Assembly: GCA_037576215.1 (NCBI GenBank)
Contig: JBANDB010000015.1
Coordinates: 124,001-188,000 of the forward strand
DNA from: Armillaria gallica
Lineage: Eukaryota > Basidiomycota > Agaricomycetes > Agaricales > Physalacriaceae
Direction of reading: 5' to 3'
DNA length: 64,000 nucleotides
The notes under the pieces: model-generated
Databases searched by the model: none
What the model was told of the DNA's origin: nothing
The model's input: the letters and a program-made list of their open reading frames with translations, nothing else
Shown here: in pieces, positions 11,341-24,305 of the stretch
Position numbering within the stretch: position 1 is the first letter of the stretch
Layout of the letters: the number at the start of each line of letters is the position of its first letter
Position numbers and translations under genes: made by a program

Positions 11341-13948
11341 ATGTCGAACACAGCGACCATCCTTGCAGGAACTCTTTTTGGCCTAAGCAGCACCATCCTC
11401 TCAACTGCCATTGTACTCGCAGGACGACAAAGGGAACAGCAAGCACAGCCAATAACCCTCACCCAGATCATGAACCCCCCTATCTCCAACAATGGTATCC
11501 CACAGCAGCAGCAGCCACCAATCGTCGCACCCGTACTGCGATGACCGATCCCAATCAACAACCTTGCTAGGGCAGGAATCAACGACGAAGAGGAGGACAT
11601 TTCTGAGTCGCCTTCTCCTGTCATCCCAGAAAGAAGGCCTCCTACCCCTCCCAGAGGGCGTGAGCCTATCATCATCATCTCCCTCACCAGTTCTGCCAAG
11701 TCTGCCCCATATGTCCCTCACTCTCCCACACCCAGCAACTATGCCCACCTCGCAGATGAACAGGCCGCAGAGCGCAACAGCAGGGGATTCGGCGTGGGCT
11801 GCGACACCAGACCCGTTGCCCCAGATGATAACCACGATACTTGGGCAGAGAGAGACCCAGCCCCCATTCCTTTTGCAGCAGCCGACCCCGATCAGGAGTT
11901 TTGGGACAATCTTACCATTCCATACAGCGCCTACTTCCCTTCCCATCATGATGATTCCCCTGACTACCGAGTCCCAGGCTGTAGACGTGTCCAATTCTGG
12001 GACCAGCCCATACAGAACCCAGAGCAGGCACTCGAGCCTATACAAGAAGTCAAGGAACCCATTGCCAGCTCCTCCTACCTCAGCCGTCCCCAAAGCACTG
12101 CCTATTGGCAAAATCTCAATGAGCAGCGCCCCAGGGCCGTCGTCATTGAATGAACGCCTTCCCCAGTCGCTGGCCCCTCTAACCATGGCCTGTACAGCCA
12201 CACCTACTGGGAAAATGTCGACATTCAGCGCCTCACAACCCCACGTCCGTCAACCCCTGTCCGCACAATCGAGGAGATTGATCGACTCACTGCTCAATAT
12301 ACCATTGATGAGTGCAGCGAGGCCGTCAACCTCAAGCCAAGCAAGGGAAGCGACACCGCCACTGAAGGATTCCCCGAGGCGGAGAACATCAACGGAATCC
12401 ATGGACAGTCTCCCAACCCACTCTCCTTCTCTGCCGAGCCATCCCCTGAGCCGCTGCTCCATGCAACCAACTCCTATTCCCCAAGCGATGACACTGAATG
12501 ATGCCATCAACTATTATGAGAAAACTTCAAATGACCTCACCATTCCTATCCCAGCCATTCTAAGACAGGCAGATTACCGTGACCTATATAATTATTTTGC
12601 ATATGAATTACCCTTTGCCCAGGTTTGGGGAGAAACCCAAGCCAGGAACAACTATTTTATGAAAAAACAGAGGAGACTCCCCACAGACGACATACTACAG
12701 TACGAGGCAGAGCAAAATGCTTGCCTCCTGTGGAACAAAATACACCGGGATGTCGTCATGGAGGAATTTTCCCCTTATGAAGCAGCCGAAATCAAGATCC
12801 AGGAACCAATGCCGGATGAACCACTGGTACCGCCTCCTTGGGTAACAACAGGAACATTCTCCTACATCAGGGGACAGGCACCACCAGGAACATACCAACC
12901 TGGGTACCTACCATTTGCTGGTGGCGGTCATGGGGCAGGTGCCACACTAGGTGGCAGACAACCTGCGCAACCTCCCGCCACACCCCAGAGGGTGGTACTC
13001 CCATGCTTCCTGGCACCCCCACCACTACCAGATCCACCAGTCCCCTGGCAACTAGTCGACGGAGCTGTCGCCCCCTACGACGACTTCAAGCCCAAAATCT
13101 TGAAGGAAGTCGACGACTTCAAAGGGGATTCTAGCGACATCACCTAATTCTTCCTAAAGTGCGAATTGCACTTCGACATGTTCAACCAACACTTCTGACA
13201 CCACCCTCATAAAGTAGTCTTTTGCATCTCATGACTCGCAGAGGATGCTGAGAAATGGTGGCAGTTGTGCGCACAGATCTTGGGAAAGACCCAGGATGGG
13301 GAGCAGCAATATCCGACTTATGAAGATTTCAAGTCGCAGCTCAACAAGAGGTTCTGGAAGGATGCCGACGTGCAGTGGGAGAAGCTTAGGTAGGTGGATC
13401 ACAAGGATGGTGACAAGTTCTTCCAACTATTCAAAGAACTAGCCTACCACGCTAAAGTACACAATAATGACCAAGCCATGCTCCATCAGGTCAAAAAGGC
13501 CGCCTGCCAGACGAGTAAAAATACTATATACTCGGCTGATGGAGAAGTGCCGACTGATTACGAAGGGTGGAAGGCTTGACTACTCCGGATCGACTACAAC
13601 TGGTGCCTCAAGCAGGCAGAAGGAACTACAGCAACACCAGCATGACCACAGACACAGAAGACGACCATGCCCGCTCGAGGTGGTCAGACAGCAGCTCCCA
13701 TACCAACGATGGCAATGGCTACAGGGACAACATTCGGAGGATGCAGTGTGCCGATGGATATTGACACAGCCAGGGCAGTAGCAAGGTGCTTCCGATGTAA
13801 TAAAATCGGCCACTTCAAGTGCGACTGCCCTAACGCGCCAAAGACCCGGGAGGAAACATTACGATGCTTCAACACTTATTGGGACCACCACCCTATGGAA
13901 GAAAAACTCCCTGCACTTACGGAAGTAAACGAGAGCACCGAGGAGTAA
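11341..13948 (+). pseudogene. E1 gag (capsid and zinc knuckle)
   Basis: It starts at ATG 11341. The N-terminal half follows one frame (stops at about 11542 and 12151, both TGA), with the segment EFWDN-TIPYSAYFPS conserved in E3. The C-terminal half from about 12500 uses the next frame (YRDLYNYFAYE, AGN/ARNNYFM, FSYIRGQAPPGT), followed after a TAA at about 13144 by the capsid block (ELHFDMFN, YEDFKSQL, RFWKDAD). More stops and a frameshift occur near 13200-13390. The zinc knuckle CX2CX4HX4C (CFRCNKIGHFKCDC) at about 13788-13830 is intact. Gag packages the element RNA. Confidence 0.85.
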
Positions 13949-16900
13949 ATGATTCAACTTACTCGGCCAAGGACTTAGTTTCAGCTGGTACACCTATCAC
14001 GCCTCATAAATGTACTTATATACCGCTTGTAGTAACCACCATGCATTCGAATATACCCGCGACTTTGCAATCAGACCAGAAACTAAGCAAGAATCAAATC
14101 CCAGGACCAGACGTCATGGTAGTTAGACTACCGATGACTAAACATTTGGCAAGTAACCCATTGCAGGCGAAAGCATTGAACGACAAGTCACCTACCATAG
14201 TGACACCCATCATAACGGTTAGACCGGATGGGGCAAGGGAACAAGCGCATAGCACCCCTCTTGACAAAGCAGCTCTACGGAGTCCCAGCCTCGCTGGGAG
14301 TTTCGAGGGAATAGCTACGGCGAAACCTCCTCTGGTAAAAGAGAACACCGTATGGCTACCAAAGTCTAAATCCCTTATACACCAAGGGATTTGGCGACAG
14401 CCAAGGACAACAAGAAGATTGAGGATGAACTGGAGTTGAGTAAGGGCCCCCAACTAGTTGCCAATGCCTGTCGTGACAAAGGGCGACTCGACAAAGGGGG
14501 AACGCTGAATGAAACGAGGGACCTGTCCATCACAGTGACAGGCTCAAAGGGAACAGGTGAAGGTGACTATCACTCAATGGTGCCAGCCCAACCTGCTGTC
14601 TTGTTATGAGACGGCGCCCTTGAGAAAAGCACCTCCTGTTCCACGACCGACCAGAAAGCTGCAGGACAGGAAGCTGCTAGCGCCCAGGCAGTGAAAAGGG
14701 GGCATCAGGTAGCTTTTATTGAAGAAGTACCTGACAACAAGGACATTACAAGTTTCATGATGAACAAGAACGCTAAATTAATACCCCCTTTAGAAACTGC
14801 GGTGACCTTGCCGACGGTAGTCGAGCCCTCACGGGACAACGCGAAGGCTAAGGAGGCCCTGCATGAATAGCTTAAACCATTCAGAGCTGAGTGGACTCTG
14901 CACGGAATAGTAGAAGCCAAGACAGAGTCAGAAGCGAAGGCAATCCTAAAGAATTGGATTCACAAAGCACGTGTGGAGGAAGTAGTCAATGAAATAATTG
15001 AAGAAATGCAGAAGGCGGAACGAGTCAACGCGCTCTGGTGGCTCGAAGAACTGCAACAACCAAAATGGTACATTAGCGTGCTGAGTGGAAAGGGCAAAGA
15101 TCTGGTCATTCCCGTCAAAGTCGAGACTCTGACAAACATCACCTGAGTCTCGACAACCGCGCTAGTAGACAGTAGATGCACCAGTAGCACCATCAATCAA
15201 ACATTCGTCGAACAGCACAATATCCTGACTCATGCCACTGCCACACCAATGTCGGTCTATAACGCCGACGGAACCAGGAACCAAGGAGGATCGATTATGA
15301 AATATGCCGAGATTCATCTCAAGATCGGAGATCATTCAGAACAAATAGATCTAGCCATCACAGATCTCAGTGATAAACAGATCTTCCTCAGTCATGATTG
15401 GTTGGCCCAACATAATCCAATCATCAATTGGAAGACTGGAGGATTAACGTTTGCACGGTGCGAATGTCGTAAGAACCCATTTGTGCTACCCGATGCAGAT
15501 CCCGACAACAAGTGGGATGAAGAGCTTGAGGAGGGAGATACCATTCTTGCAATAGACTTCACAAGGCCATTCTCATACATGCTCATCACGCCAATGACTT
15601 GGCTGCTGCGGCCAATGCAGACAAGAAGACCAAGACATTTGAAGAAATGGTCCCAGAATGGTGCCGAGATTTCAACGATCTATTCGCCAAAGATAATTTC
15701 GACGAACTCCCTGAACCAAAGACATGGGACCATGCCATCAAACCCACTCCCAATGCGAGCGCCAATCTCGATTGCAAGGTCTATCCTCTTAATTGAGATG
15801 AACAAGCAGAACTTGACAAGTTCTTGGATGAGAACCTCTCGAGTGGGCAGATACGGCCCTCCAAGTTGCCCATGGCTTCACCTTTCTTCTTTGTCAAGAA
15901 AAAGGATGGCAAGCTGCGACCAGTACAAGATTACCGCAAGCTTAATGAGATGACGATCAAGAATCGATACCCGCTTCCACTCATCTCGGAGCTGATGGAT
16001 AGACTACAAGGCGCCAAATACTTTTCCAAGCTCAACGTTCAATGGGGATACAACAACGTGCACATCAAAAGTGGGGACGAGTGGAAGGTGGCATTTAGAA
16101 CTAATTGAGGGTTGTTTGAACCCACAGTTATGTTCTTCGGGCTCACCAATTTGCCCGCCACCTTCCAATGGATGATGAATGACATCTTTAAGGATCTCAT
16201 TGCATCAGGAGCCGTCACAGTCTATCTCGATGATATCCTAATCATGTCCAAGACCAAAGAGGAGCACCGTCAGATCATGCGCGAGGTTCTAAGAATCCTT
16301 CAAAAGAACAAGCTATTCCTTAAAGCGGAGAAATGCGAGTTCGAAACCTTGGAGATGGAGTACCTTGGAGTCATCATTAGTGAAGGAAGCATCCGCATGG
16401 ACCCAGTCAAAATCGTGGGGATCACAGAATGGCCTGTGCCAGCTATGAAACAACAGCTTCAGTTGTTCTTAGGCTTTACCAATTTCTACTGACGTTTCAT
16501 CAAAGGATACAGCAAGGTCGTCAAACCTATGACACAGCTGACAGGAAACGATCCGTGGAAATGGGGAAAAGCGCAACAGGACGCATTTGAGGAGCTGAAG
16601 AGACTGTTGGCCAAAGAAGTAGTACTGGCAATACCCACAGAGGAGGGAAAATTCTGAGTAGAAGCAGACGCAAGCAAAGGAGCAATAGGCGCAGTACTGT
16701 TGCAGGAACAGGATGGAAAATGGTGCCCAGTCGTATTTCTGTCCAAAGTCCCTCACAATTACCGAATGAAATTATGAAATTTATGACAAGGAACTGCTAG
16801 CAATCATGCTAGCCCTGGACGAGTGGAGGCACTACCTAATGGGAGCGGCTCAGGACTTCGAGAGCTGGATGGATCATCAGAACCTCCAGTATTTCCGAAA

Positions 16901-17689
16901 GCCCCAAAAGCTCAACCAACACCAAGCGCGTTGGGTAACTGAGCTTGCTGAATACCATTTCTCACTGCACCACAAACCGGGAATGGCAAACAAGAAGGCT
17001 GACCTACTAAGCCGATGAGCAGATGACAAGCAAGGAAAGGAGGACAACAATGAGGTTATAGTCCTCAAACCTGAGCACTTTCAGGCATTGGTCATGCCGA
17101 CAATCGAGGAAGTCCATATCAAAATCAAACAAGCTACGCTTGACCACCACCGATGGGACAAGAACATCTCTGCGTCTCTCAACCATGATCGAGGGATGAA
17201 GCTAGATGACGGTTTAATCTACTATGATAACCGTATCTATATTCCCCAAGACCATGTGTTATGAGGAGAAATCATCGCGAGATCTCATGACCACATCACG
17301 GCAGGACACCCGGGCATTGAAAAGACCAAAGAGCTCGTCTTATGAGAATATTGGTGGCCAAGGATGAAGAAGGACATAGAAAACTACGTCCGCACCTGCA
17401 AAATGTGTCAATGAACCAAGTCAAGCACTCAAGCAAAAGCAGCGCCCCTTCATCCCAACGCCATACCCTCCCAACCATAGACTCACATCTCCGTAGACAT
17501 GGTCACTGGTTTACCAAAGTGCAATGGTTATGACACTATCTTAATGATTGTCAACCAATTCTCTAAGGAAATCATACCAATAGCATGTACCATGGAGCTG
17601 TCATCGGAAGGGTGGGCGAAGATCCTACACGACAAAGTATACGCCAAGCATGGAATGCCACAGGTCATCATCTCTGACCGAGGCACTGT
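13949..17689 (+). pseudogene. E1 pol part 1: protease, reverse transcriptase, RNase H, integrase N-terminus
   Basis: A pre-protease linker (YSAKDLVSAGTP) is followed by the protease active site at 15168-15176, which reads D-S-R instead of D-S-G. RT spans about 15860-16500 with [18 protein letters not shown]. Its motif A reads F-S-K-L-N (Asn codon 16034-16036) instead of Asp. YLDD at 16222-16233 is intact. RNase H spans about 16510-17020. The integrase zinc finger and start of the catalytic core lie at about 17280-17680. In-frame stops include 15144-15146, 15794-15796, 16106-16108 and 16490-16492, all TGA at sites where E3 has or implies Arg. The frame ends at the F1 insertion inside the integrase SDRGT motif. 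Confidence 0.9.
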
Positions 17690-19058
17690 TGATACGCTGT
17701 CTACGTGTTCACACCTAGATTTTGCGATTTTGTAATCATACTAGTGCATATCTATCTTAGACTAGCAATAACTAAAGGACTATAGCGGAGGCTTCAAGCT
17801 GATAGTCAAGCCAGAAAGCTACTAGTCGAGCCAGGATTTAGGCGCGATACCACTATTGGGTCAAGTCTATCAGCCGGCGTGACTAGCACCTTGAATACCA
17901 AGTGAGTCAGTAAATGATGACCGCTAGTCGACAAGGGTAGCTACGAGTGCACCCAACAAGAAGCAGAACATACAGGTCTCGTGAAAGTACAGTCACTAGT
18001 GGAACGGTCTGTGCGCGAGTGCTTAAGACGAGTTGACTAGCGGTGCAGCAGTCTCTAACAGGACTTAGAAATGAATTTAGAAATGAAGCGCAGCTGTCCA
18101 GATCAGGCTAGTACGATACAGATCTATTTACGATCGGAACTAGTATAGCCGGGTTGTGCCTTTGATCACGATCGACAGCTGCTACAGGCATGCTCATTGG
18201 GCTAGCCGTTTATCCTTGACGCAAGTGGAGCATTGCTGGGCCAAGAACACGGAATGCCACCTCTAGCAGAGCTCCTAGGCCCACTAGTCAGCAAGCAACC
18301 GTTTCTAGACCGACTATTGCGTGATTATTCACCATTATTCTTGACTAGCCAAGAAATCCTTATCAATAATACCCCTCTAGTCAGTTATTTATATCTCGAT
18401 CGTACCTTGTTTGTCAGTATATAAGTAGTAGAATAGGCGCACGTGCGGCTCATGCAAGCCATCCCCACAATTGTGACCTACTAGTCAGTATCTAGTGCCC
18501 CAATTAAAGGCTTTTGTGCTTAACCTCAATGAAGCGGCTACTAGTTGCTAAGTTACCCATAGCATTGAGTGAATAGAAGTGTCTTAGAGTAATCTTTTGT
18601 GTCCTGCAAAGGCCAAGAGTGTTTCGAAGTTAGTTCAAACAAGTTCTTGAAGTTTAAAGTATTATTCTTAGGCCAAGAGCACCACTAGTCTGCCTAGAAA
18701 GCGACTAGTCAAGTGTTTATTCACTTGTAAGACATTACAGGGCCAAGAGAGCCACTAGTTCGAAGCAGTCCCAGTCAGTGCGAGCGCAGTAGCTCAAGTC
18801 AAGTCACTATTCATCTAATTGTGTCTTACCAACCCCGCTAGTGCGAGTAGTACGCTTGTATAGCTCACTAGTAACAAAATAAAACGTCTTTAAACAACTT
18901 TCCTTGATTATTGAAGTCTGCAGAGTGCTTCTATCGTACTCAAAATGCCTGAATTCAATACATTGGTGATAAGTGTAGAGTTAGTGATTGGTTTAGTGTT
19001 GTTGGTGTTCATTGCCAGCCTCTAGTCCATTTGCCACTTGCCGTTACCGAGCACATCA
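17690..19058 (+). repeat. LTR-like repeat F1, 1369 bp, CTAG-rich
   Basis: It starts TGATACG and ends CACATCA, with 4-bp flanks CTGT (17686-17689) and CCGT (19059-19062), differing by one C/T transition. Removing it restores the integrase frame as seen in E3. A second copy (F2, 30419-31790, 1372 bp, inverted) defines the same ends. It has a TATA box at 18418-18425 and AATAAA at about 18878, so it is most likely a solo LTR in + orientation. There is no long open frame. It holds about 27 CTAG tetramers. Confidence 0.85.
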
Positions 19059-20095
19059 CCGTGTTCATATCCAAGTTCATGAAAGACCTTTATGACTTGC
19101 TCCAGATCAAGGCAAATGTATCCACTGCCTATCATCCCCAGACAGATGGACAAACTGAACGAGTTAACCAGGAAGTCGAAAAGTACCTCCGGATATTCGT
19201 CAACCACCTCCAGAATGACTGGGTTGAATGGCTCTCCCTCGCGGCCTTTGCTCATAACAACCGCACCCATTCCGCCATGGGCAAAAGCCCTTTCAAGGTT
19301 AACTACGGCTATAATGCTGAAATCCTCCCTGGTGCAAAACCCCGAGCACCCTTCAGAACACCGGCCTCAACCACATTCGTTTCACAGATGCAGAAAATCC
19401 ATGCTGAAGCAAAGCAAGCACTCAAAAAAGCCACTGACCAGATGAAAACCTAATAGTACAAAAGGAAACGACCTGCAGTCGAGTATCAAGTAGGAGACAA
19501 GGTTTGGCTCAACATGACCAACCTCAATCTCCCATGTCCCAAGAAGAAACTCACAGACAAATGAACAGGCCCATTCTCTATCATCACAAAGGTCGGAGCA
19601 TCAGCATACAAATTAAAGCTCCCAACAAACTGGCATATCCATCCAGTATTCAACAAAGTACTCCTTATGCCGTACACACCACCCACATTCCCCAACCAAG
19701 AGCAGCCACCTCCACCACCGCCAGATCTCATTGACGGTGAAGAACACTACGAAGTCGAGAAAGTCCTCGACAGTAGAGAGCGCAAAGTCAGGGGAAAAGC
19801 CAGGGAGCCATGGCACTGGGTCACCGACTACTTCGTCAAATGGAAGGGATATGGACCAGAATAAAACAGTTGGGTATGGGAGGATAACATGGATGCAGAA
19901 GAACTCATCAACAAATACCTCGCTGAAAGGGTGAATCGTACCAAGCATGAAACAGGAGATTGGCAATCCTATACGGACCCATTCACCAGACAGAAAGTAT
20001 GGTACGACCAAGAGCTAGACTGGGACTTCTTTGGTAGCCATGACAACCCTTCGACAGACACGAAATCGCTGTTCAAACTGGACGACATACCATAA
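19059..20095 (+). pseudogene. E1 pol part 2: integrase core C-terminus and chromodomain
   Basis: It continues the integrase after F1: VFISKFM, then AYHPQTDGQTERVN with the catalytic Glu, then LAAFAHNN and KSPF-VNYG typical of Gypsy integrase. Stops at about 19450 (TAA, TAG) and 19561 (TGA) interrupt the C-terminal domain. A chromodomain follows at about 19735-19925 (YEVEKVLDSR, FVKWKGYG-PE, SWVWED), with a stop just after the PE. The frame ends with a conserved SLFKLDDIP tail at 20095. Chromodomains steer integration to modified histones in this clade. Confidence 0.9.
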
Positions 20096-20118
20096 CAAGC
20101 AGTTGGGACACCTGCCCT

Positions 20119-20131
20119 AAGGGGGGGGTAA
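20119..20131 (+). other. E1 polypurine tract
   Basis: AAGGGGGGGGTAA directly abuts the 3' LTR, the position expected for the plus-strand DNA primer. Confidence 0.8.
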
Positions 20132-20534
20132 TGTTACAATTTATTCATTTCTTTACCTAAGTGCCTCTTATCTTATCTTATCTTTGGCACTTACTCTTAT
20201 CTTATCTTTAGATCCGCAACTTCACAGAAGTCTTCATAAATCTTCACATTGCTACAATGTCATACTCAGCTACCGTGTATTTGGCTTTTTCACTTTCTAA
20301 CACGGTACCCTCATCTTTAGGACTTATCAGGACCCTCACTTTAGTATATAAGTAGCGTATTCAAAGCTGTATATTCCTTAGCTTTGAGCTAACATTTATT
20401 CATCCCGAAACACATTCATTCTTGCTGAGCGCTAAAGCACTAGTCTTGATCACCAATCATCACGGGACTAATCGGTGACTGTACGAATGTGATACAGCCA
20501 ATTATTTACCCTTGATTGAAGTTTGGGTCCTACA
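20132..20534 (+). repeat. E1 3' LTR
   Basis: 403 bp, TGTTAC..CCTACA, followed by the target duplication ATATG at 20535-20539. It differs from the 5' LTR mainly by transitions. Confidence 0.95.
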
Positions 20535-20539
20535 ATATG

Positions 20540-22090
20540 CTTTGTTCCATGCTACAGAAAATAAGCATGACCTACGTGATCACCACAAACACCGCCATCA
20601 TGACTTGTTTTTTAAATAATGATTTTCTGCTTGGGAAGGGGCCAAAGGTGTTGTCGGTTGTAAGTAGTTCACAGTCCTATGATATAGACCTATCTTTAGC
20701 TGGGTAATGTCACAATAGGAGACTTCGATAGCAGGTCGTATTTCGTGAATACTTCAAGTGATACTCTCCACCATCGATTTACTGTTTCTCCCCTTTTCAT
20801 CTCCCTCTCACACTTATACTCACAATACATACATGATACTTGGCTGGCACCTTTTGTTGATCACTGGAAGGGTGCATTTTCAGCTGGCACAACATTTTAC
20901 TTCCCCTTTTTGCTCTTGCTGAAAAGGTCTCAGAATGTTCATTTGCTGCCCTGCACCTGGATCACACTTTGCCCCTGCATATTTGCTCTTATTTCATTAA
21001 TACACCATACAACAACTGCTGTCAGTTGTGGTTCAGCTGCGGACCCTCTGTTGCTCATGCTATGCTGAACTGGCACCGGGTGTCTGTGACATCTCAACGT
21101 GCTATCCAGCTTCGCTGCCCTGCAGTGATTCTAGTTTGCAAGCTACATGTGTCATCAGCACCTTGGATTTCCTGCATTGCATCTGGACGCTGCATTTCCT
21201 TCATGTACACCAAACCTCAGGCTCTGTCCAGCACTGAGGAGACATTGTCTCAGATGGATTGTTCATATGGTTTCAGTTGTGCTGGTATCATGATGCTGCA
21301 TTCATTGAGGTAGTACCTTATATATATGGGTCACGTTGACCTTGCACCACCGAGATTGCTTTTTCCAACCTTTTTCAGAGACATACATCTTGAAATGCAA
21401 GATTGCTCTGAGCACTTCACTTGCCTAAATGTGTGCATCACATTCTCAGTATATCTGTGATGGTCCCTGGTTATGTACCTCCTGCTTTGAGGGAACATTG
21501 TACAGACATTGACCTCTTTGAATGTCTATTTACACACACTTCTTTCTATACATCCTAGTCCCTTCATATGGATCCAAACCTGTGAGACGCTTCATAGTTT
21601 CCGCCACTATGATGTCAGTCACAGCAGCAGGGGTCCTATGTGGTCTGCGATGCTACTATTAAGTATTTTGATGGCTTGGTAGCAATGGCACAGAAAACAT
21701 TGGCTGTTTCCTTTTTAGGGACTGCTTGCCAGTGCGAATACTACTACTACTTCAAGAGAATCCCAGTGATCAGGTCCCAAATCTCAGGTCAGACTTTTCC
21801 ATTTCTTACATTCCCAGCAGCTGTCAGAGGGTGTGATCATTGGATACATCATACCATCAAAGAATTTGAATAGGATCAAGAAGCCACATCAGAAGTCAGA
21901 CGTATTTGTGTCAAACATCCCAAAAACAGTGATAGTAAGCGCCATCTGTATCAAGTGTTGTTCATATTTTCTGTAATACATAGAGTCAGTACCATGACGG
22001 CTGGTCTTGATTTTACAAATTTTACTGAAAGTGGTTTCTTCTTGATTTTGTAAGATCTGTCCTGACAGATGGCGAAGCAGGGCTATTAAC
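20540..22090. other. No recognisable gene
   Basis: Only short frames (20745-21068, 20969-21313, 21640-21873) without known motifs or convincing splice structure. Repeats are not obvious. It may be the upstream region of the caspase-domain gene plus degraded sequence. Confidence 0.4.
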
Positions 22091-22091
22091 C

Positions 22092-22099
22092 TATAAATA
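22092..22099 (+). promoter_or_regulatory. TATA box upstream of the caspase-domain gene
   Basis: TATAAATA lies about 85-90 bp before the first ATG (22183), a normal fungal promoter spacing. Confidence 0.5.
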
Positions 22100-22182
22100 A
22101 ATGGTGCTGTGTTGCATCATTCCCTATATACGTGAAGTCGTGCTGTTTTGATACTTTCCTTCCTGCCCTCACGAGTTGAGTG

Positions 22183-24304
22183 ATGATGTCCAGAAACAAG
22201 CCACAGCTCCCTCTCTCTCATCATCACTCCAGACACATTGCGGCTTCCATTCAGATGGCAGAGATCTTCAAAGCAGTTGGCGAGATGGTCCCAGTTGCTG
22301 GTTCTTTCATCAAGGGTATCACCGAGACAGCAAAACTGCTCTTGGAGGACATGGATGTAAGCTTCATATCTCGTCTCCTGACATACCTTCCTGAGGGTAT
22401 CCTTGTGGCAATTCAAAATGAACAAAGAGGATATGGAAGCCCTCACAAGCAAGATCATAGATATTGTGAAAGTTATTCAGGATGCTGGTATCCAGGTATC
22501 TGCACTTCCCGAAGGAATGAAATATGCTGCAGATCTATGAACAGCATGCTTAGACTTTCAGGAGTTGTTGCATTTCCTTCATGGTTCAATGTCCCTTCCT
22601 GATATCCTAGTACTCATAGGTTTCTATCAGATCTCTCGATGCAACTGAACGAGATCAAGCATAATAAAGGCAGTATTCAGAGGAGAATTGTAGATTTTTT
22701 GGATCCTCCAGATGTCAAAGAAGACATCAAGCGTCACCAAGAACTCGTGGACAAAGCCAGGAAAAAGTTTTCAGTTGAAGTTTCTTTCTCCTCATCAATG
22801 ATAGTTCACTGATGCTCGTATTCCAAAGCTTCAATTAAAGTTAAACACATTTCAAGTAGTGATGAACTCCAACACTTCAATCTCCTAATTGAAGGAAGAG
22901 ATGTCATTGCTCAGGTCTATTATTTTGACTTCTGCTCCTCCCACCTTAGGCGCAATTAATAATGTTGGCACCAATGAGATCATAGATATGACGAGGCAAT
23001 ACTACAGGATGCCTGGAGGTATAGATCTAGTGGAAGGCTTCCAAAAGATGGATATCAGGGTGCAATCAAGCTGGGATGCATCTGCTGTATTGGTCCCTAC
23101 ACTCGCGGAGTGGCTGTATAAACTTCAGCTCCGTTTCATCTTCTTTTGGTGGTACATTCACTTCAAATGGAGCTTTTCTCTCAGCTTTGAAATCTCCCCA
23201 GCAATGGTGAGTTCATATTAGATGATACTGTTCCAGATTCTGATGGGCAGCAAAATAGATTTCTAAACATGGCCATCGAACCTGGGCTGTTGTCGTTGGG
23301 ATTGATGCATATCCAACCTCGCCATTACATGATTGTGTTGCAGATGTGCTCGCAATGGGGAAATATTTGATTGACAATCTACATGTCCCAGCACATCACA
23401 TCCAGCACCTCCTCAGTACAAATTCCCCGCACCGCACAGCGCTTAACAATTCCTCAAACAGTTGTCGACTTGATTCTGTATTAAAATTCCCCAATGGAGG
23501 AGTGTCTAAGCCTACCCGCGCCAACATTTTCAATGCACTTCTCAGTCTATCTGCGAATCCTGACATACAACATGGTGATAAAATCATCATTTACTTCGCC
23601 GGATATGGCACAACATACAAATGTGCTGAATATTTTGGCTTCAAGGACAGGACTGCTGCTGCGTTAGGGTACATCGATGCTCTGTGCCCCGTAGATCGTG
23701 GCCGCCTACATACCTCCAGTACAAAAATACCTGATACCAAAGATGCCCAAATCTCAGTCACCAGAAACCCCCAAGTCCCTGACATCAGCGACTGCAAAAT
23801 CAATACCATTCTCACAGAGATATCCTGTAACAAGGGGAATCACATCACCTTCATTCTTGACTGCTGTCATTTAGACAGTATGACCAGAGGATTAACAGCC
23901 CAGGAAGGAGTGCATTCTATTGCGCTGCTGCCATCCAGTTCATTGCCAGATATGTTTCACACTGCAGATAAGGCCTTGGAACATATTATCGGATATCAGT
24001 CAATATCAGATGCACGCTGGCAGCCTGATATGGACTTGCATGTAGTCTTGGCAGCATGTCAGGACTACAAACAGGCACATGAGCGGGAGAGGGTCAGCAG
24101 GGTTAATGGTGTATTCACTCAGGCTCTCATTTCTGCCTTCAAGTCGGCTACCTTGAATGATGAGTCAATGACTTATTACAAGCTTCTTAAGGACTTTCCT
24201 TTTCCTAGGAATCATACCCAGTATCCAGACATTGCTGGGAAACACAGTCAATTGCAACTTTGGTTCCAGGTATGGATGTATATCCTGTACATGTACCAAA
24301 GCTA
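22183..24304 (+). pseudogene. Caspase-domain (peptidase C14, metacaspase-like) gene with lost catalytic His
   Basis: A helical N-terminal region (MAEIFKAVGEMVPVAG) begins near 22255; the likely ATG is at 22183. An intron GTAAGC..CTGAG (about 22356-22394) leads to a conserved helical stretch with an in-frame TGA at 22538-22540 where Arg is plausible. A further helical segment runs from about 22615 to 22790. The caspase domain starts near 23277 (RTWAVVVGIDAYPTSPLHDC) and runs to about 24268. Beta-strand IIYFAG is followed by Y-G (Tyr codon 23604-23606) where the family has the catalytic His of GHG. The Cys box reads DCCH (Cys 23865-23867) followed by Leu rather than Ser. Such proteins are common in Agaricomycetes as regulated or NLR-associated proteases. 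This copy should be catalytically dead even if translated. Confidence 0.7.
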
Positions 24305-24305
24305 A

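Larger units (their letters stand above)
10895..20534 (+). mobile_element. E1: Ty3/Gypsy chromovirus (Tf1/sushi type), complete ends, defective
   Basis: The element has 403-bp LTRs at 10895-11297 and 20132-20534, TG..CA termini and a perfect 5-bp target duplication ATATG (10890-10894 and 20535-20539). Domain order is gag, zinc knuckle, protease, RT, RNase H, integrase, chromodomain. Integrase after RNase H plus a C-terminal chromodomain places it in the chromoviruses. The primer site is complementary to its own LTR, as in Tf1/sushi elements. Many in-frame stops, mostly at former CGA codons, make it incapable of autonomous movement. It is interrupted by repeat F1 (17690-19058). E3 belongs to the same family. 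Confidence 0.95.

Noticed and set aside
11401..12201. 266-codon frame on the - strand
   Set aside because: Lies antisense to E1 gag; open only because of Ser/Pro-rich composition, with no recognisable domain.
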